Positions 7,261 through 17,309 of a DNA stretch of 64,000 bases are shown one piece after another (position 1 is the stretch's first letter; each line of letters begins with the position of its first letter). Source of the DNA: Deinococcus sp. KNUC1210 (lineage in GTDB: Bacteria; Deinococcota; Deinococci; Deinococcales; Deinococcaceae); contig NZ_CP092189.1 in the NCBI RefSeq assembly GCF_022344005.1, positions 246,945 through 310,944 of the forward strand, given 5' to 3'. The position numbers were made by a program, and so were the translations under genes. Below the pieces are notes generated by a model. It was not told where the DNA came from and did no database searches. It saw nothing but the letters and a program-made list of their open reading frames with translations.

Positions 7261-8841
7261 ATGACTGCATCCGACACTTCCGCTCGCCGTCTGCCCGACG
7301 GTATCGATTTAACCGCTGCCGTTTCTTCTGACGCTGCTGCCATCCTTACCGATGAAGCGCTGGCGTTCGTCGCAGCTCTACACCGCCAGTTCGAACCGCG
7401 TCGCCGGGAACTGCTGGCTGCTCGGGAAGCGCGGCAACTTCGTATAGATGCCGGGGAACAGCCGGACTTTTTACCTGAGACAGCCGAGATTCGGCATGGA
7501 AACTGGAAGATTGCTCCGCTCCCAGCTGACCTGCAGGATCGCCGCGTCGAGATCACCGGGCCTGTAGACCGCAAAATGATCATCAATGCGCTGAACAGCG
7601 GTGCGCGGGTATTTATGGCTGATTTCGAGGATGCCAGTAGTCCTACCTGGGAGAACTGCACGCAGGGTCAGGTGAATCTGCGCGACGCAGTGCGCCGAGA
7701 GATTTCACTGGATCAGAATGGCAAGCAGTATCGTCTGAATGAACGCACCGCCGTGCTGCTGGTGCGTCCTCGTGGGTGGCATCTGCCGGAAAAGCATCTG
7801 ACGGTGGATGGGGATGAGGTGGCAGGAGCCTTCTTCGACTTCGGGTTGTATTTTTTTCATAACGCCCACGAGTTGCTCGCACGGGGAAGCGGGCCGTATT
7901 TCTATCTTCCCAAGATGGAATCGCATCTGGAGGCGAGGCTGTGGAACGACGTGCTCAGTTACGCTGAAGAGCAGCTGGGCGTGCTGCACGGCAGTAGCAA
8001 AGCGACCGTGCTCATCGAGACGATTCTGGCAGCGTTCGAGATGGATGAAATCCTGTACGAACTCCGCGACCATTCGGCGGGGCTGAACTGCGGGCGCTGG
8101 GATTATATTTTCAGCTTCATCAAGAAATTTCGTCAGGATGGGAACAAGCTGCTGCCCGACCGTGCCCGAGTCACGATGGCGACCCATATGATGGAAAGCT
8201 ACAGCAAACTGGCGATTCAGACCTGCCATAAACGCGGCGCACCGGCCATCGGCGGCATGAGCGCGTTTATTCCGGTCAAAAACGATGAGGCGGCCAACGA
8301 ACGAGCTTTCGCGCAGGTGCGGGCCGACAAGGAGCGCGAAGCGGGCAACGGACATGACGGCACCTGGGTGGCCCATCCGGGCATGGTGGCGCTGGCGACT
8401 GAGGTGTTCGATCAGCTGATGCCTACGCCCAATCAGATAGACAGCGGCAAACAGCAGGGCATTCAGGTCAGCGCCAAAGATCTGCTGACGCCACCTGAAG
8501 CGGTGGTGACAGAAGCAGGCGTACGGACCAATATCAGCGTCGGCGTGCAGTATCTGGCTGCGTGGCTGCGCGGCTCGGGCGCTGTGCCCATTCACAACCT
8601 GATGGAAGACGCCGCCACCGCCGAAATCAGCCGGGCGCAGCTCTGGCAGTGGCTCCATCACAGCGTGACGCTGGACGATGGGCGGGTCCTGACGCAGGCC
8701 CTCATGGACGAACTGTTTGCTGACGAACTCAGCAAGCTGGGGCCGGATGTTGCCCATGCCGGGCCACTGTTCAGAGATGTTGCCACACGCACACCTCTGG
8801 TGGAGTTTCTGACGCTACCGGGGTATCAGGAACTCGCCTGA
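7261..8841 (+). CDS. aceB: Malate synthase A
   Basis: The 526-residue protein catalyses acetyl-CoA + glyoxylate to malate + CoA, the second step of the glyoxylate shunt and the outlet for glyoxylate from purine breakdown. It has the normal length of malate synthase A. The catalytic Arg lies in RPRGWH (169-174), the family signature RDHSAGLNCGRWDYIF at 269-284 matches fully, and MEDAATAE places the general base Asp at about residue 450. ATG at 7261 is preceded by AGGAG. It stands alone between the origin and the pilin genes, with its own candidate promoter and operator. No isocitrate lyase gene is present in the window. Confidence 0.95.
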   Translation: MTASDTSARRLPDGIDLTAAVSSDAAAILTDEALAFVAALHRQFEPRRRELLAAREARQLRIDAGEQPDFLPETAEIRHGNWKIAPLPADLQDRRVEITGPVDRKMIINALNSGARVFMADFEDASSPTWENCTQGQVNLRDAVRREISLDQNGKQYRLNERTAVLLVRPRGWHLPEKHLTVDGDEVAGAFFDFGLYFFHNAHELLARGSGPYFYLPKMESHLEARLWNDVLSYAEEQLGVLHGSSKATVLIETILAAFEMDEILYELRDHSAGLNCGRWDYIFSFIKKFRQDGNKLLPDRARVTMATHMMESYSKLAIQTCHKRGAPAIGGMSAFIPVKNDEAANERAFAQVRADKEREAGNGHDGTWVAHPGMVALATEVFDQLMPTPNQIDSGKQQGIQVSAKDLLTPPEAVVTEAGVRTNISVGVQYLAAWLRGSGAVPIHNLMEDAATAEISRAQLWQWLHHSVTLDDGRVLTQALMDELFADELSKLGPDVAHAGPLFRDVATRTPLVEFLTLPGYQELA

Positions 8842-9209
8842 CCCTGTGCTATTTGAGTGAATACCATTGGAACCGGCATACCGTCAACCGCAAATCCCGA
8901 GAACCGCATTTGACTGTCAAGCATCGGCTCAGAACGCCGTTCCTGGTGGCGTTCGCTTCACCCAGACGGCAGATGGTCTGTGGATGCAGGATCATCGGAA
9001 GATACCCACGCAGTCGCTCCGGTTTTCGCAGTATCTCTAATTGTTAGAACTGGAATCAGAAGAGCTGGTACGGACCTTAGAGATCCGTACCAGCTCTTTG
9101 AAATGTTTTATCATTAAATGAAAACGATTCGTTCGTTGCATCTTTTCTCACGGTCTGTACCTGATTGGTCTCTATCGCTATCGAGTGGTCTTCTGACACC
9201 CTCAATATC
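8842..9209. other. Intergenic region between aceB and the pilin cluster
   Basis: These 368 bp hold no gene I can name. One frame (8861-9040, 59 codons, ending TAA) looks protein-like, with GGVRFTQTADGLWMQDHRK near its end, but lacks a convincing start; TTG at 8867 is the only option. It could be a decayed gene end. A strong hairpin follows at 9061-9097, and then an AT-richer stretch that presumably carries the pilin promoter. Confidence 0.4.
9061..9100 (+). terminator. Strong hairpin terminator before the pilin genes
   Basis: AGAGCTGGTACGGA (9061-9074) pairs perfectly with TCCGTACCAGCTCT (9084-9097) around a 9-base loop, giving a 14-bp stem followed by a short run of T. It lies 220 bp after aceB and 112 bp before the first pilin gene. 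The U-tract is short, so termination may be partial. Confidence 0.65.
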
Positions 9210-9677
9210 ATGAGATCACAGGAGGTCAGGGCAGGATTCACACTCATCGAACTGCTGGGAGTGCTGGCACTTCTGGGCATCATTTTCAGCATTCTGGCGC
9301 TGAATGTGCAGGGTCTGAACAATGACGCCGAGTCGGCAGCCAGCATCCTGAGCGGCGCACTGATTCAGTCCAGAACTCAGGCCATGAGTGACAGCGTGGC
9401 TGTGCGGGCCACACTGTCGGGCAATGCGTTGGTTTTTGCGACCAATACCACGTGCACAGCCACGACAGGCTGGACGGCGATCAGCACCATCGGCGCGCCG
9501 CTGCCCGCAGGTGTAAAACTCTCGATTGACCTGCCCACTGTCACCACGTGGCAGGCATGCTATTCCGCACGCGGCGAACTGCCGACCCCGCCCGGCGCGG
9601 CGCTGAGGATCGTCGATTCCAGACTGCGGCAACGCACCCTGACGCTGTACATGGCGGGGAGCGTGCAGATCCAATGA
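9210..9677 (+). CDS. Type IV prepilin-like protein (GspH/FimT-type minor pilin)
   Basis: ATG at 9210 gives 155 residues with a short basic leader and the prepilin peptidase site RAG-FTLIELLG, where cleavage after Gly leaves the N-methylated Phe and the conserved Glu at position +5. A single hydrophobic helix follows (about residues 10-32), then a soluble domain rich in Thr/Ser with two Cys that could pair. The length and fold pattern match GspH/FimT minor pseudopilins, which prime pilus or type II secretion pseudopilus assembly in the inner membrane. The stop overlaps the start of the next prepilin gene, so this is the first gene of a coupled cassette. Confidence 0.85.
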   Translation: MRSQEVRAGFTLIELLGVLALLGIIFSILALNVQGLNNDAESAASILSGALIQSRTQAMSDSVAVRATLSGNALVFATNTTCTATTGWTAISTIGAPLPAGVKLSIDLPTVTTWQACYSARGELPTPPGAALRIVDSRLRQRTLTLYMAGSVQIQ

Positions 9678-10096
9678 GACGAACTCGCGGAACGCCGGAC
9701 AGAAGCGTCCAGGGATTTACGCTGATCGAAATGCTGGTTGCCCTGATGATTCTGGGTGTGCTGATGAGTGTGGTCATCACGGCGATTACCGGCAATACGT
9801 CGCTGAATACCCAGACTGAACTGCGCTCTCAGGCAGCCGTGGCGGCAGAACAGATCCTTGATATCGCCCGCACCAAAGACCCCGCCAACATGCCGACCAG
9901 CGGCTCTGAAGCGGCGGTCAGCGTACTTGTGGGAGGCCATACCTTCCTGGTCACGCTGTCGTACTGCACCACGGCGACGTACTGCACCGGTACGGCCCGT
10001 CAGCTGCTGTCGCAGGCCAGCTACGCCAGCAAAGTGCTCTTCCGCGTCGAGACCGTGTTTACCAGTGTGAACAGTGCCGGGAACGCCACCAACTGA
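9674..10096 (+). CDS. Type IV prepilin-like protein (PilV/GspI-type)
   Basis: The ATG at 9674 overlaps the preceding stop (ATGA). The 140-residue product has a basic leader, the cleavage site VQG-FTLIEML with the conserved Glu, and a hydrophobic N-terminal helix VALMILGVLMSVVI. The remaining globular part is short and contains two Cys (YCTTATYC). Size and cassette position fit a PilV/GspI-type minor pilin. Such proteins form the initiating tip complex with the PilW- and PilX-like proteins encoded next. No major pilin, PilB, PilC or secretin gene lies in the window, so the apparatus must be encoded elsewhere. Confidence 0.83.
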   Translation: MRRTRGTPDRSVQGFTLIEMLVALMILGVLMSVVITAITGNTSLNTQTELRSQAAVAAEQILDIARTKDPANMPTSGSEAAVSVLVGGHTFLVTLSYCTTATYCTGTARQLLSQASYASKVLFRVETVFTSVNSAGNATN

Positions 10097-10103
10097 GGTT
10101 TTC

Positions 10104-11075
10104 ATGTTGCCCCAACCGCATCCGTTGTCCCGAACGCAGGGGTTTACTCTCATCGAAGTTCTCGTAACCGTCAGTCTCTTGACGCTGGTGCTGGGCATCG
10201 TGCTCTCGACCACCACCTCGACGCTGAGTCTGTACCGTACCGATCAGGCGCGGCTGACCGCCAACCGCGACAGCCGCTCGACCCTCGACATTCTGGGCAA
10301 CGATGTCCGGCAGGCTGGCGAGCGGCTGACGGCCGACTTCCCGGCTATCAGCGTTTCCAGCGACACCGCCGGCAACAGCGTCCTGACTTTGCGCCGATCA
10401 CTCATTGACGGTGCTCTGCCGCTGTGTGCGCCGATTCCCAGTGCGGGCGGCCTGTACGTCAATGCCAACAATTCATCGGCAGCGGTCTTTTCCGGAACGA
10501 CCATCAGCAATCTCCCCGACGCCTGCACCACCTCGCTTCAGAATCTGACGGCCTGGAACACGGCGATAGCGGGCGGGAACGTGACGGCCTATCTCTACGA
10601 CGTGAAGGCTGGAGCTGGCGATTTCGTGACCCTGACAGGTACGACCCAGATCACCTCTTCCAATTCACTGCTGAACAATGGTCAGAAACTCAACACCCTC
10701 TCGCTGCCCACGCGCACCTACGACCCGCGCAAACTCACTCAGGGCGATGCCGGGCGCGATATCCGGGTGTATCTGATCGAAGAGCGCAGATATTACCTGG
10801 AGGGCGGGGTTCTGAAACTGATGGTCAACAACGCCCCGGCTGTGGCAGCGGTTCCCAATGTTCAGAGCTTCAAGGTGACGCCGTATCTGTCGGGAAGCCC
10901 GGTCACGGTCGCGGCGCTGCCGTTTCCGGTGCTGCCGTCCACCTCGACCACCTGGAAGAGTCTGGCGTACCTCGACGTGACGCTGACCATCAAATCCACC
11001 AGCGGCACCAAGTCCATTCAGCGCAGCACCACCCAGCGCTACACCCCACGCAACGCCAGCAGCGCCGATCAGTGA
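10104..11075 (+). CDS. Type IV prepilin-like protein (PilW/GspJ-type)
   Basis: The ATG at 10104 follows the previous stop by 7 bp and is preceded by GAGG. The 323-residue product has a leader ending TQG-FTLIEVLVTV, the conserved Glu at +5, a hydrophobic helix, then the charged segment RTDQARLTANRDSRSTLDIL, typical of PilW-type minor pilins, and a large Thr/Ser-rich beta domain. PilW-like proteins are the largest minor pilins and sit in the tip complex. Third in the coupled cassette, it is followed 14 bp later by the PilX-like gene. Function in adhesion, twitching or DNA uptake cannot be told apart here. Confidence 0.82.
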   Translation: MLPQPHPLSRTQGFTLIEVLVTVSLLTLVLGIVLSTTTSTLSLYRTDQARLTANRDSRSTLDILGNDVRQAGERLTADFPAISVSSDTAGNSVLTLRRSLIDGALPLCAPIPSAGGLYVNANNSSAAVFSGTTISNLPDACTTSLQNLTAWNTAIAGGNVTAYLYDVKAGAGDFVTLTGTTQITSSNSLLNNGQKLNTLSLPTRTYDPRKLTQGDAGRDIRVYLIEERRYYLEGGVLKLMVNNAPAVAAVPNVQSFKVTPYLSGSPVTVAALPFPVLPSTSTTWKSLAYLDVTLTIKSTSGTKSIQRSTTQRYTPRNASSADQ

Positions 11076-11089
11076 GGAAGGAGAAGCAG

Positions 11090-13023
11090 ATGCATTCAGA
11101 GATCACCAGCCGTCCGTTTCTCGTTCGCCGCGCCGGAGTCGCGCAGCGTCGGCGTCAGGGCGTCGCCATCGTGACAGTGCTGATATTTTCCGCAGTCCTG
11201 ATGGCGCTGCTGGCGAGTTACGTCACCATGACTCTGACCGAGTCGCGCACCCTGAAGGCCAGTTCCAACGGACGGCAGGGATTTTACTCGGCGGAAGCGG
11301 GCCTGAATCTGCGGGCCGAACTGGTGCGGGCGAAATTTGTCGGTTATCTGCGGCCCATCGGAACCGGGCCAACCAGCAGCACGCCCTGCAGCTCTGGTGA
11401 TCTGGGTACCGGCGATATGGCATGCATCACCTACCACAACCTCAACGGGCGCGACGTCGTGACGTACATGACCGACGTGACCACCTACGATGCTTCAGGC
11501 AATCCCGAATCCGGAACGGTCGGGCCGGGAGACACCTACGCGGGGCTGAACTATTCTCAGTACGCCTATCAGGTCAACAGTGTCACCACCGATCCCACCA
11601 CGCATACCAAGGTGGCCGCCACCCTTCAGATGAAGTTTCAGTCGCGTCTGGTGCCACTGTTTCAGTTCGCGGCCTTTTCGACCAAAGACCTGGAGTTTCA
11701 CCCCGGCGTGGCGATGACGCTCAGTGGCCGCGTGCATACCAATGCCAATCTTTACCTGAATGCCACCGTGACCCTGGATATCAACGGCAAGACTACGGCA
11801 GGAGGCGTCATCAACCGCTTCGGCAACGATGGCCGCGGCTGTACGGGCACGGTCAGGGTGTACAGCACCACCATGGGCTGTACGTCTGTCGGGACCGCCT
11901 TGACCGACGCGCAGCTTCAGCCTTTCAACAAGAACGTCCTGGCGGGCCAGCAGATTCTGACCGTGCCGCCCATGAGCAGCCTGAATCCTGACCCCACCGG
12001 CAACAGCGAACTGTGGGCCAAGGCCGACCTGCGCGTGGTGGCGGTCAAATCGGGCGGGTCGTGGACATTCGAGGCGAGGACGAGCAGCAATCAGCGGGAT
12101 AGTAACGCCACGGGCGCCCTGAACACCTGCAATACCACCTCGGGCGGCAGCATGATTCAGATTCGTCCTCATACGGGCAACAACTCTTCGTCAGATACCA
12201 GCACCGACGGCCTGTGGGATGGCCGCGAGAAAAGTGGCTCACCATCATGGATATCGACCAGTCGAAGCTGATGGACTGCATTCGTACGAACGCGCTGAGC
12301 GGCTCATTTCTCAATCCGTCGGGCGGAATGCTCGACGTAAACGATACGACGGGCGGCGGCATGGCCTGGCACTTCAGCTTCGACGACGGCAACGCCGGAA
12401 CCAACGGTGCGGCGCTGTATGCCACGAATTACGCCGTCGAGATCAGCAACGGTTCGTGCATCGGTGTGACGGGTGCCTGTACCAACAGCGCTCTGACGCA
12501 GGTAAAGGGCCTGACTGTCGCGAGTAATCAGCAGATCTATCTGCGCGGCAACTACAACGATGTCAATAAAAAGCCTGCCGCCGTTCTGGCCGATGCCATC
12601 AATATCCTGAGCAGCGCTGTCGCGGCAGGAGCCGCCGGAGACATCAAGAAGACGCTGACCCCTGCCACCGCCACGACCGTGAACGCTGCCTTTCTGTCGG
12701 GAATCGATACCACCGTTCCCGGCTGGTCGTACAACGGCGGCCTTCAGAATTATCCGCGTCTGCACGAAAACTGGGGCGGCGCCATCTTCACCTACCGGGG
12801 CAGTTTCGTCAGTCTGGGAAACAGCGTCCACGTGCAGGGACTTCAGGCGTGCGCCTACCTGTCCGACGGCGTGACGCAGGCGGCCTGTGGAGTGGGCACA
12901 TACTACGGCGCTCCGACCCGCAACTGGGACTACGACACTTCGTTCAACGACGTGAACAATCTGCCGCCGCTCACGCCGCGCTTCGTGTACCTGCGTCAGC
13001 TCCTGTTCGCCCGCACCTACTGA
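11090..13023 (+). pseudogene. PilX-like pilus assembly protein, frameshifted
   Basis: ATG at 11090 (GGAAGGAGAAGCAG upstream) opens a PilX-type protein with an N-terminal hydrophobic segment (VAIVTVLIFSAVLMALLASYVTM) and RTLKASSNGRQGFYSAEAGL, the classic PilX_N pattern. The first frame stops at 12271. The second part continues in another frame from about 12234 (KWLTIMDIDQSKLMD) to 13023. Restoring one A in the AAAA run at 12230-12233 joins them as DGREK-KWLTIMD, giving about 644 residues with no other break. Either a sequencing or assembly deletion or real inactivation would explain this; programmed -1 slippage is less likely because no standard slippery heptamer is present. Confidence 0.75.
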
Positions 13024-13077
13024 CCGGCTGGTCGGCCATCAGGCTCGGGCAGACTCGTGCGGGTCAGGAGATGCGGG

Positions 13078-14355
13078 TCAGTCGGGGCCGATCAGCAGAA
13101 TTCGCAGGTCGTTCAGATTCTGTCCGGTCGGCCCGGTGATCAGGGCGTCGCCCAGCGCCGCGAACAGCGTGCCGGAATCGTTGTTGTGCAGGGCGGTCTG
13201 GAGGTCGAGACCGAGGTGCCGGGCGCGTTGCCAGCTGTCCGGTGTCAGAAATGCGCCCGCTGCCGCTGCCGAGCCGTCCACGCCGTCCGAGCCCACCGAG
13301 AGCGCCCAGAGACCGCGTTCCCCGAGTTCCAGCAGCAGTGCGAGCGCGAACTCGTGATTGCGCCCACCCACGCCGCTGCCGCGCACCGTCACGGTGGCTT
13401 CTCCGCCCGACAGCAGCGCCACCGGAGCGCGAACGGGCGTTCCGAACCCGCGCACGCTCCGCACGAGCGCGGCGTGCATGGCGGCCAGTTCCCGCGCTTC
13501 ACCGCCGAACGTGTCCCCCAAAATGACCGCCGGAATGCCGCGAGCTTCCAGAGACTGCGCCGCCGCGTCGAGCAGCAGGCGATTCGAGCCGATCACCTGC
13601 TGCCGCAGTTCATGGAATGCCTTCGGTGTTTCGTTGAGCTCGCCGCGTGCGCCGCGTTTGAGGTGTGCCCGCGCTGCCGAATGCTGCACGCCGTAGCGCT
13701 CCAGCACCTTCAGGGCGTCGGCAAAGGTGGTCGGGTCGGGCACGGTCGGACCGGAGGCGATGACACTCGGATCGTCTCCGATCACGTCGGACAGCAGCAG
13801 CGCCGTGACGCGGGCCTGTCTGGCCTGCGCCACCTGTGCCAGCCGCCCGCCCTTGATCCTTGAAACGTGCTTGCGAACGGTGTTCAGCTCCTGAATCGAA
13901 GCGCCGCTTCCCAGCAGTTCGCGGGTCAGCGCCTGTTTCTGTTCGAGGGTCAGGCCCCAGGGAGCACACAGCAGAGCGCTGCTGCCTCCCGAGATCAGCA
14001 CCAGCAGTTCGTCTCCGGGGGCCAGGGTGCCGACCTGTTCCAGAAAACGCTCTGCTGCCCGCACGCTGCGCTGATCCGGCACCGGATGGCCCGCGTAGAG
14101 AATCTCCCCCTGCTGCCGGTCAGCTGCCGCCTGCACCGCCGCGCCGACCTCCGGACCGTCTGGGGCCACGGCCAGAAACGGCGCACCGGGGTAGGCCGAG
14201 AGCGCCGCGCCGAGCATCGGCAGGCTGGCCTTGCCCACCGAGACGATCAGGGCGGGCGGGGCGGCGGGCAGGTGGGCACGCACCAGCAGGCCCGCGTCGG
14301 TGGCGGCGAGGGCGGCGCGGTAGGTCTCGGTCAGCAGGGCGCGGAAATCGGTCAT
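13078..14355 (-). CDS. Glycerate 2-kinase (GK-II / MOFRL family)
   Basis: The 425-residue protein matches the class II glycerate kinase family (TtuD/GckA-like) over its whole length. Seen are VSVGKASLPMLGAAL near the N-terminus, PGDELLVLISGGSSALLCAP, LNTVRKHVSRIKGGRLA, SDVIGDDPSVIASGPTVPD, and the C-terminal MOFRL module with LLSGGEATVTVRGSGVGGRN and SVGSDGVDGS. It phosphorylates D-glycerate with ATP to 2-phosphoglycerate, feeding glyoxylate-derived carbon into lower glycolysis. ATG at 14355 has GGAGG upstream. It is divergent from the malate synthase-like gene (74 bp between starts), which supports a role in glyoxylate disposal. Glyoxylate carboligase and tartronate semialdehyde reductase are not in the window. 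Confidence 0.88.
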   Translation of the reverse strand: MTDFRALLTETYRAALAATDAGLLVRAHLPAAPPALIVSVGKASLPMLGAALSAYPGAPFLAVAPDGPEVGAAVQAAADRQQGEILYAGHPVPDQRSVRAAERFLEQVGTLAPGDELLVLISGGSSALLCAPWGLTLEQKQALTRELLGSGASIQELNTVRKHVSRIKGGRLAQVAQARQARVTALLLSDVIGDDPSVIASGPTVPDPTTFADALKVLERYGVQHSAARAHLKRGARGELNETPKAFHELRQQVIGSNRLLLDAAAQSLEARGIPAVILGDTFGGEARELAAMHAALVRSVRGFGTPVRAPVALLSGGEATVTVRGSGVGGRNHEFALALLLELGERGLWALSVGSDGVDGSAAAAGAFLTPDSWQRARHLGLDLQTALHNNDSGTLFAALGDALITGPTGQNLNDLRILLIGPD

Positions 14356-14429
14356 GACGGTTCCTCCAGAGCGTACCGAATGCGCGGCCCGCCTGCACTC
14401 AACCGAGGATGAGCGTGTGAAAATACGGC

Positions 14430-15824
14430 ATGACCGCGTTGCTGCTCTCTCCGCCTGCCCAGAAGCTCGCCGCCCGCCTGCACGACTCGCTGCGGGCACG
14501 CTGGGCCACGCTTCCGGGCGAAGTCGCAGCCGCGCCCGTGCCCGACTATGTGGCCGCGCCCGTGCCCGCCGACCTGCGAGGCCGCCGCGCCGAACTGATC
14601 GTGGAGGCGTCGGATCTGGCGGCCCTGCAGAGCGCCCTGACCTCGGACGCCGACGCGCTGGTGCTGGACTTCGACGACACCTTTTCCCCGACCCGCGCCA
14701 ATGTGAAGGCGGCCTACGACGCGCTGCCGCTCGCCGCTGCCAGCACCAAACCCCTGCTGGCGCGGCCCCGGGCGCTGTACGCGGTGGAAGAGCATCTGGA
14801 CAGTGGCGGCCCTGCCACCGCCACCGCCATCGCCGCTCTATGCGATCTGGCCGCGATTCTGACCGCCCGGCCCCAGCCGTTTCATCTGTACATTCCAAAA
14901 CTGGAAACGGTGGCCCAGGCGCAGTTCTGGAACGACGCGCTGCTGCTGGCAGAGCAGGAACTGGGCCTCGCGCCACACACGGTGCGCGTCTGCCTCCAGA
15001 TCGAGACCTTTTCCGGTGTGCTGAACGCCGACGCGCTGTTGTTTGCCCTGCACGAGCGGGCCTACGGACTGAACGCGGGCCGCTGGGATTATGTCTTCAG
15101 TCTGGTGAAGTCGGTGGGCAGGACGCCCGGGGCGGTGCCGCCGCGTGCCGATCTGGGGATGGACGTCGACGCGATGCGGGCCTATGCCGAGGTGCTGATG
15201 CGGGTGTGTCAGCGCCGGAATGCCGAGGCTATCGGGGGCAGCGCCGCTGTCGCTCCCGACCCGGCCCACCCTCAGCCCGCGCTGGATGCTGTGCAGGCCG
15301 ACAAACGCCGCGAGGCCGAACAGGGCTTCACCGCTGCCTGGGCCGGGCTGCCAGCGCTGCTTCCGGCTGTGCGGGCGGGTTTCGAGGGCGCAGCGGCGGC
15401 ACCGCTTCCCCACGAAGCACCGGAAGTCACGCTGGCCCGCCTGCTGAACCTGCCCGCACCGCGTCCGTTGCCGCTGGCCGTGCTTCAGGACACCATCGGT
15501 CTCGCGCTGGACGTTTTCGGTGCGTGGTACGACGGACGGGGCGTGGTGGTGCGCGGCGGCAGAATCGAGGACACCGCCACCGCCGAACTCGCCCGCGCTC
15601 AGGTCTGGCAGTGGGTGCAGTGCGGAGCCGCGCTGGAAGGCGGCGGCAGGCTCACGGCAGAGCGCTATACACAGGAGCGCCGCGCCCAGTGCCCGGATTC
15701 TGCGCCTGCCGCCCGGCTGCTCGACGCACTGGTACTGGCAGAACGCTGCCCGGAATACTTTCCGCGTGTGGCCCAGCTTCTGGCGAGCGGGGCAGCGGCA
15801 GTACCGGAAACACGCATTCGGTGA
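14430..15824 (+). CDS. Divergent malate synthase-like protein
   Basis: This 464-residue protein aligns along its length with malate synthase A but is about 60 residues shorter. GLNAGRWDYVF (213-223) and IEDTATAELARAQVWQW (from about 379) retain the signature and the catalytic Asp. However, RPRGWH has become RPRALY (112-117) and the R-D-H start of the signature has become H-E-R. Metal-ligand-like residues in CLQIETFSG are kept. It lies among ureide genes, between glycerate kinase and allantoate amidohydrolase, so condensing purine-derived glyoxylate with acetyl-CoA is the natural guess. The altered motifs leave room for a changed substrate. The 5-prime region lacks a clear Shine-Dalgarno. Confidence 0.82.
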   Translation: MTALLLSPPAQKLAARLHDSLRARWATLPGEVAAAPVPDYVAAPVPADLRGRRAELIVEASDLAALQSALTSDADALVLDFDDTFSPTRANVKAAYDALPLAAASTKPLLARPRALYAVEEHLDSGGPATATAIAALCDLAAILTARPQPFHLYIPKLETVAQAQFWNDALLLAEQELGLAPHTVRVCLQIETFSGVLNADALLFALHERAYGLNAGRWDYVFSLVKSVGRTPGAVPPRADLGMDVDAMRAYAEVLMRVCQRRNAEAIGGSAAVAPDPAHPQPALDAVQADKRREAEQGFTAAWAGLPALLPAVRAGFEGAAAAPLPHEAPEVTLARLLNLPAPRPLPLAVLQDTIGLALDVFGAWYDGRGVVVRGGRIEDTATAELARAQVWQWVQCGAALEGGGRLTAERYTQERRAQCPDSAPAARLLDALVLAERCPEYFPRVAQLLASGAAAVPETRIR

Positions 15825-15920
15825 TATCAACTAGGTATCTTTTGGCTGCCGTTCCGGGAGTGCGCGAAGAGTGCTTCGTTCCTTCCCTCTCTCAAAAACT
15901 CCCTATCTCGCTCCGCCCAG

Positions 15921-15936
15921 ATAACTGAAACGTTAT
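15921..15936. promoter_or_regulatory. Inverted repeat ATAAC-N6-GTTAT upstream of allC
   Basis: A 5-bp inverted repeat lies 25 bp before the allantoate amidohydrolase start, in the 136-bp gap after the malate synthase-like gene. It could be an operator for the ureide genes. It does not match the TTTACT-N10-AGTAAA repeats found at the other purine genes. Confidence 0.25.
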
Positions 15937-15960
15937 TAGGGATCTACCTGAGAGACTTCC

Positions 15961-17223
<1,263 letters not shown>

Positions 17224-17309
17224 ACACGCTGTTCTGCCGCTGCGCCTGATCCGGGTGCCCCGCCTCCGACTGAATCTGCCCACCGCCCAACGCGCCCACA
17301 GGAGCCACC

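Noticed and set aside
7705..8757. Antisense open frame of 350 codons opposite malate synthase
   Set aside because: Shadow of a fully conserved malate synthase gene; no start signal and no family resemblance.
12214..12240. Programmed -1 ribosomal frameshift in the PilX-like gene
   Set aside because: The tract is A4 within GAGAAAAGTGG and lacks a canonical heptamer in the right phase; similar single-base breaks in five other genes make an indel more likely.
14356..15928. Long alternative plus-strand frame overlapping the malate synthase-like gene
   Set aside because: It is Arg/Gly/Ala-rich with no domain; the overlapping frame carries malate synthase motifs.
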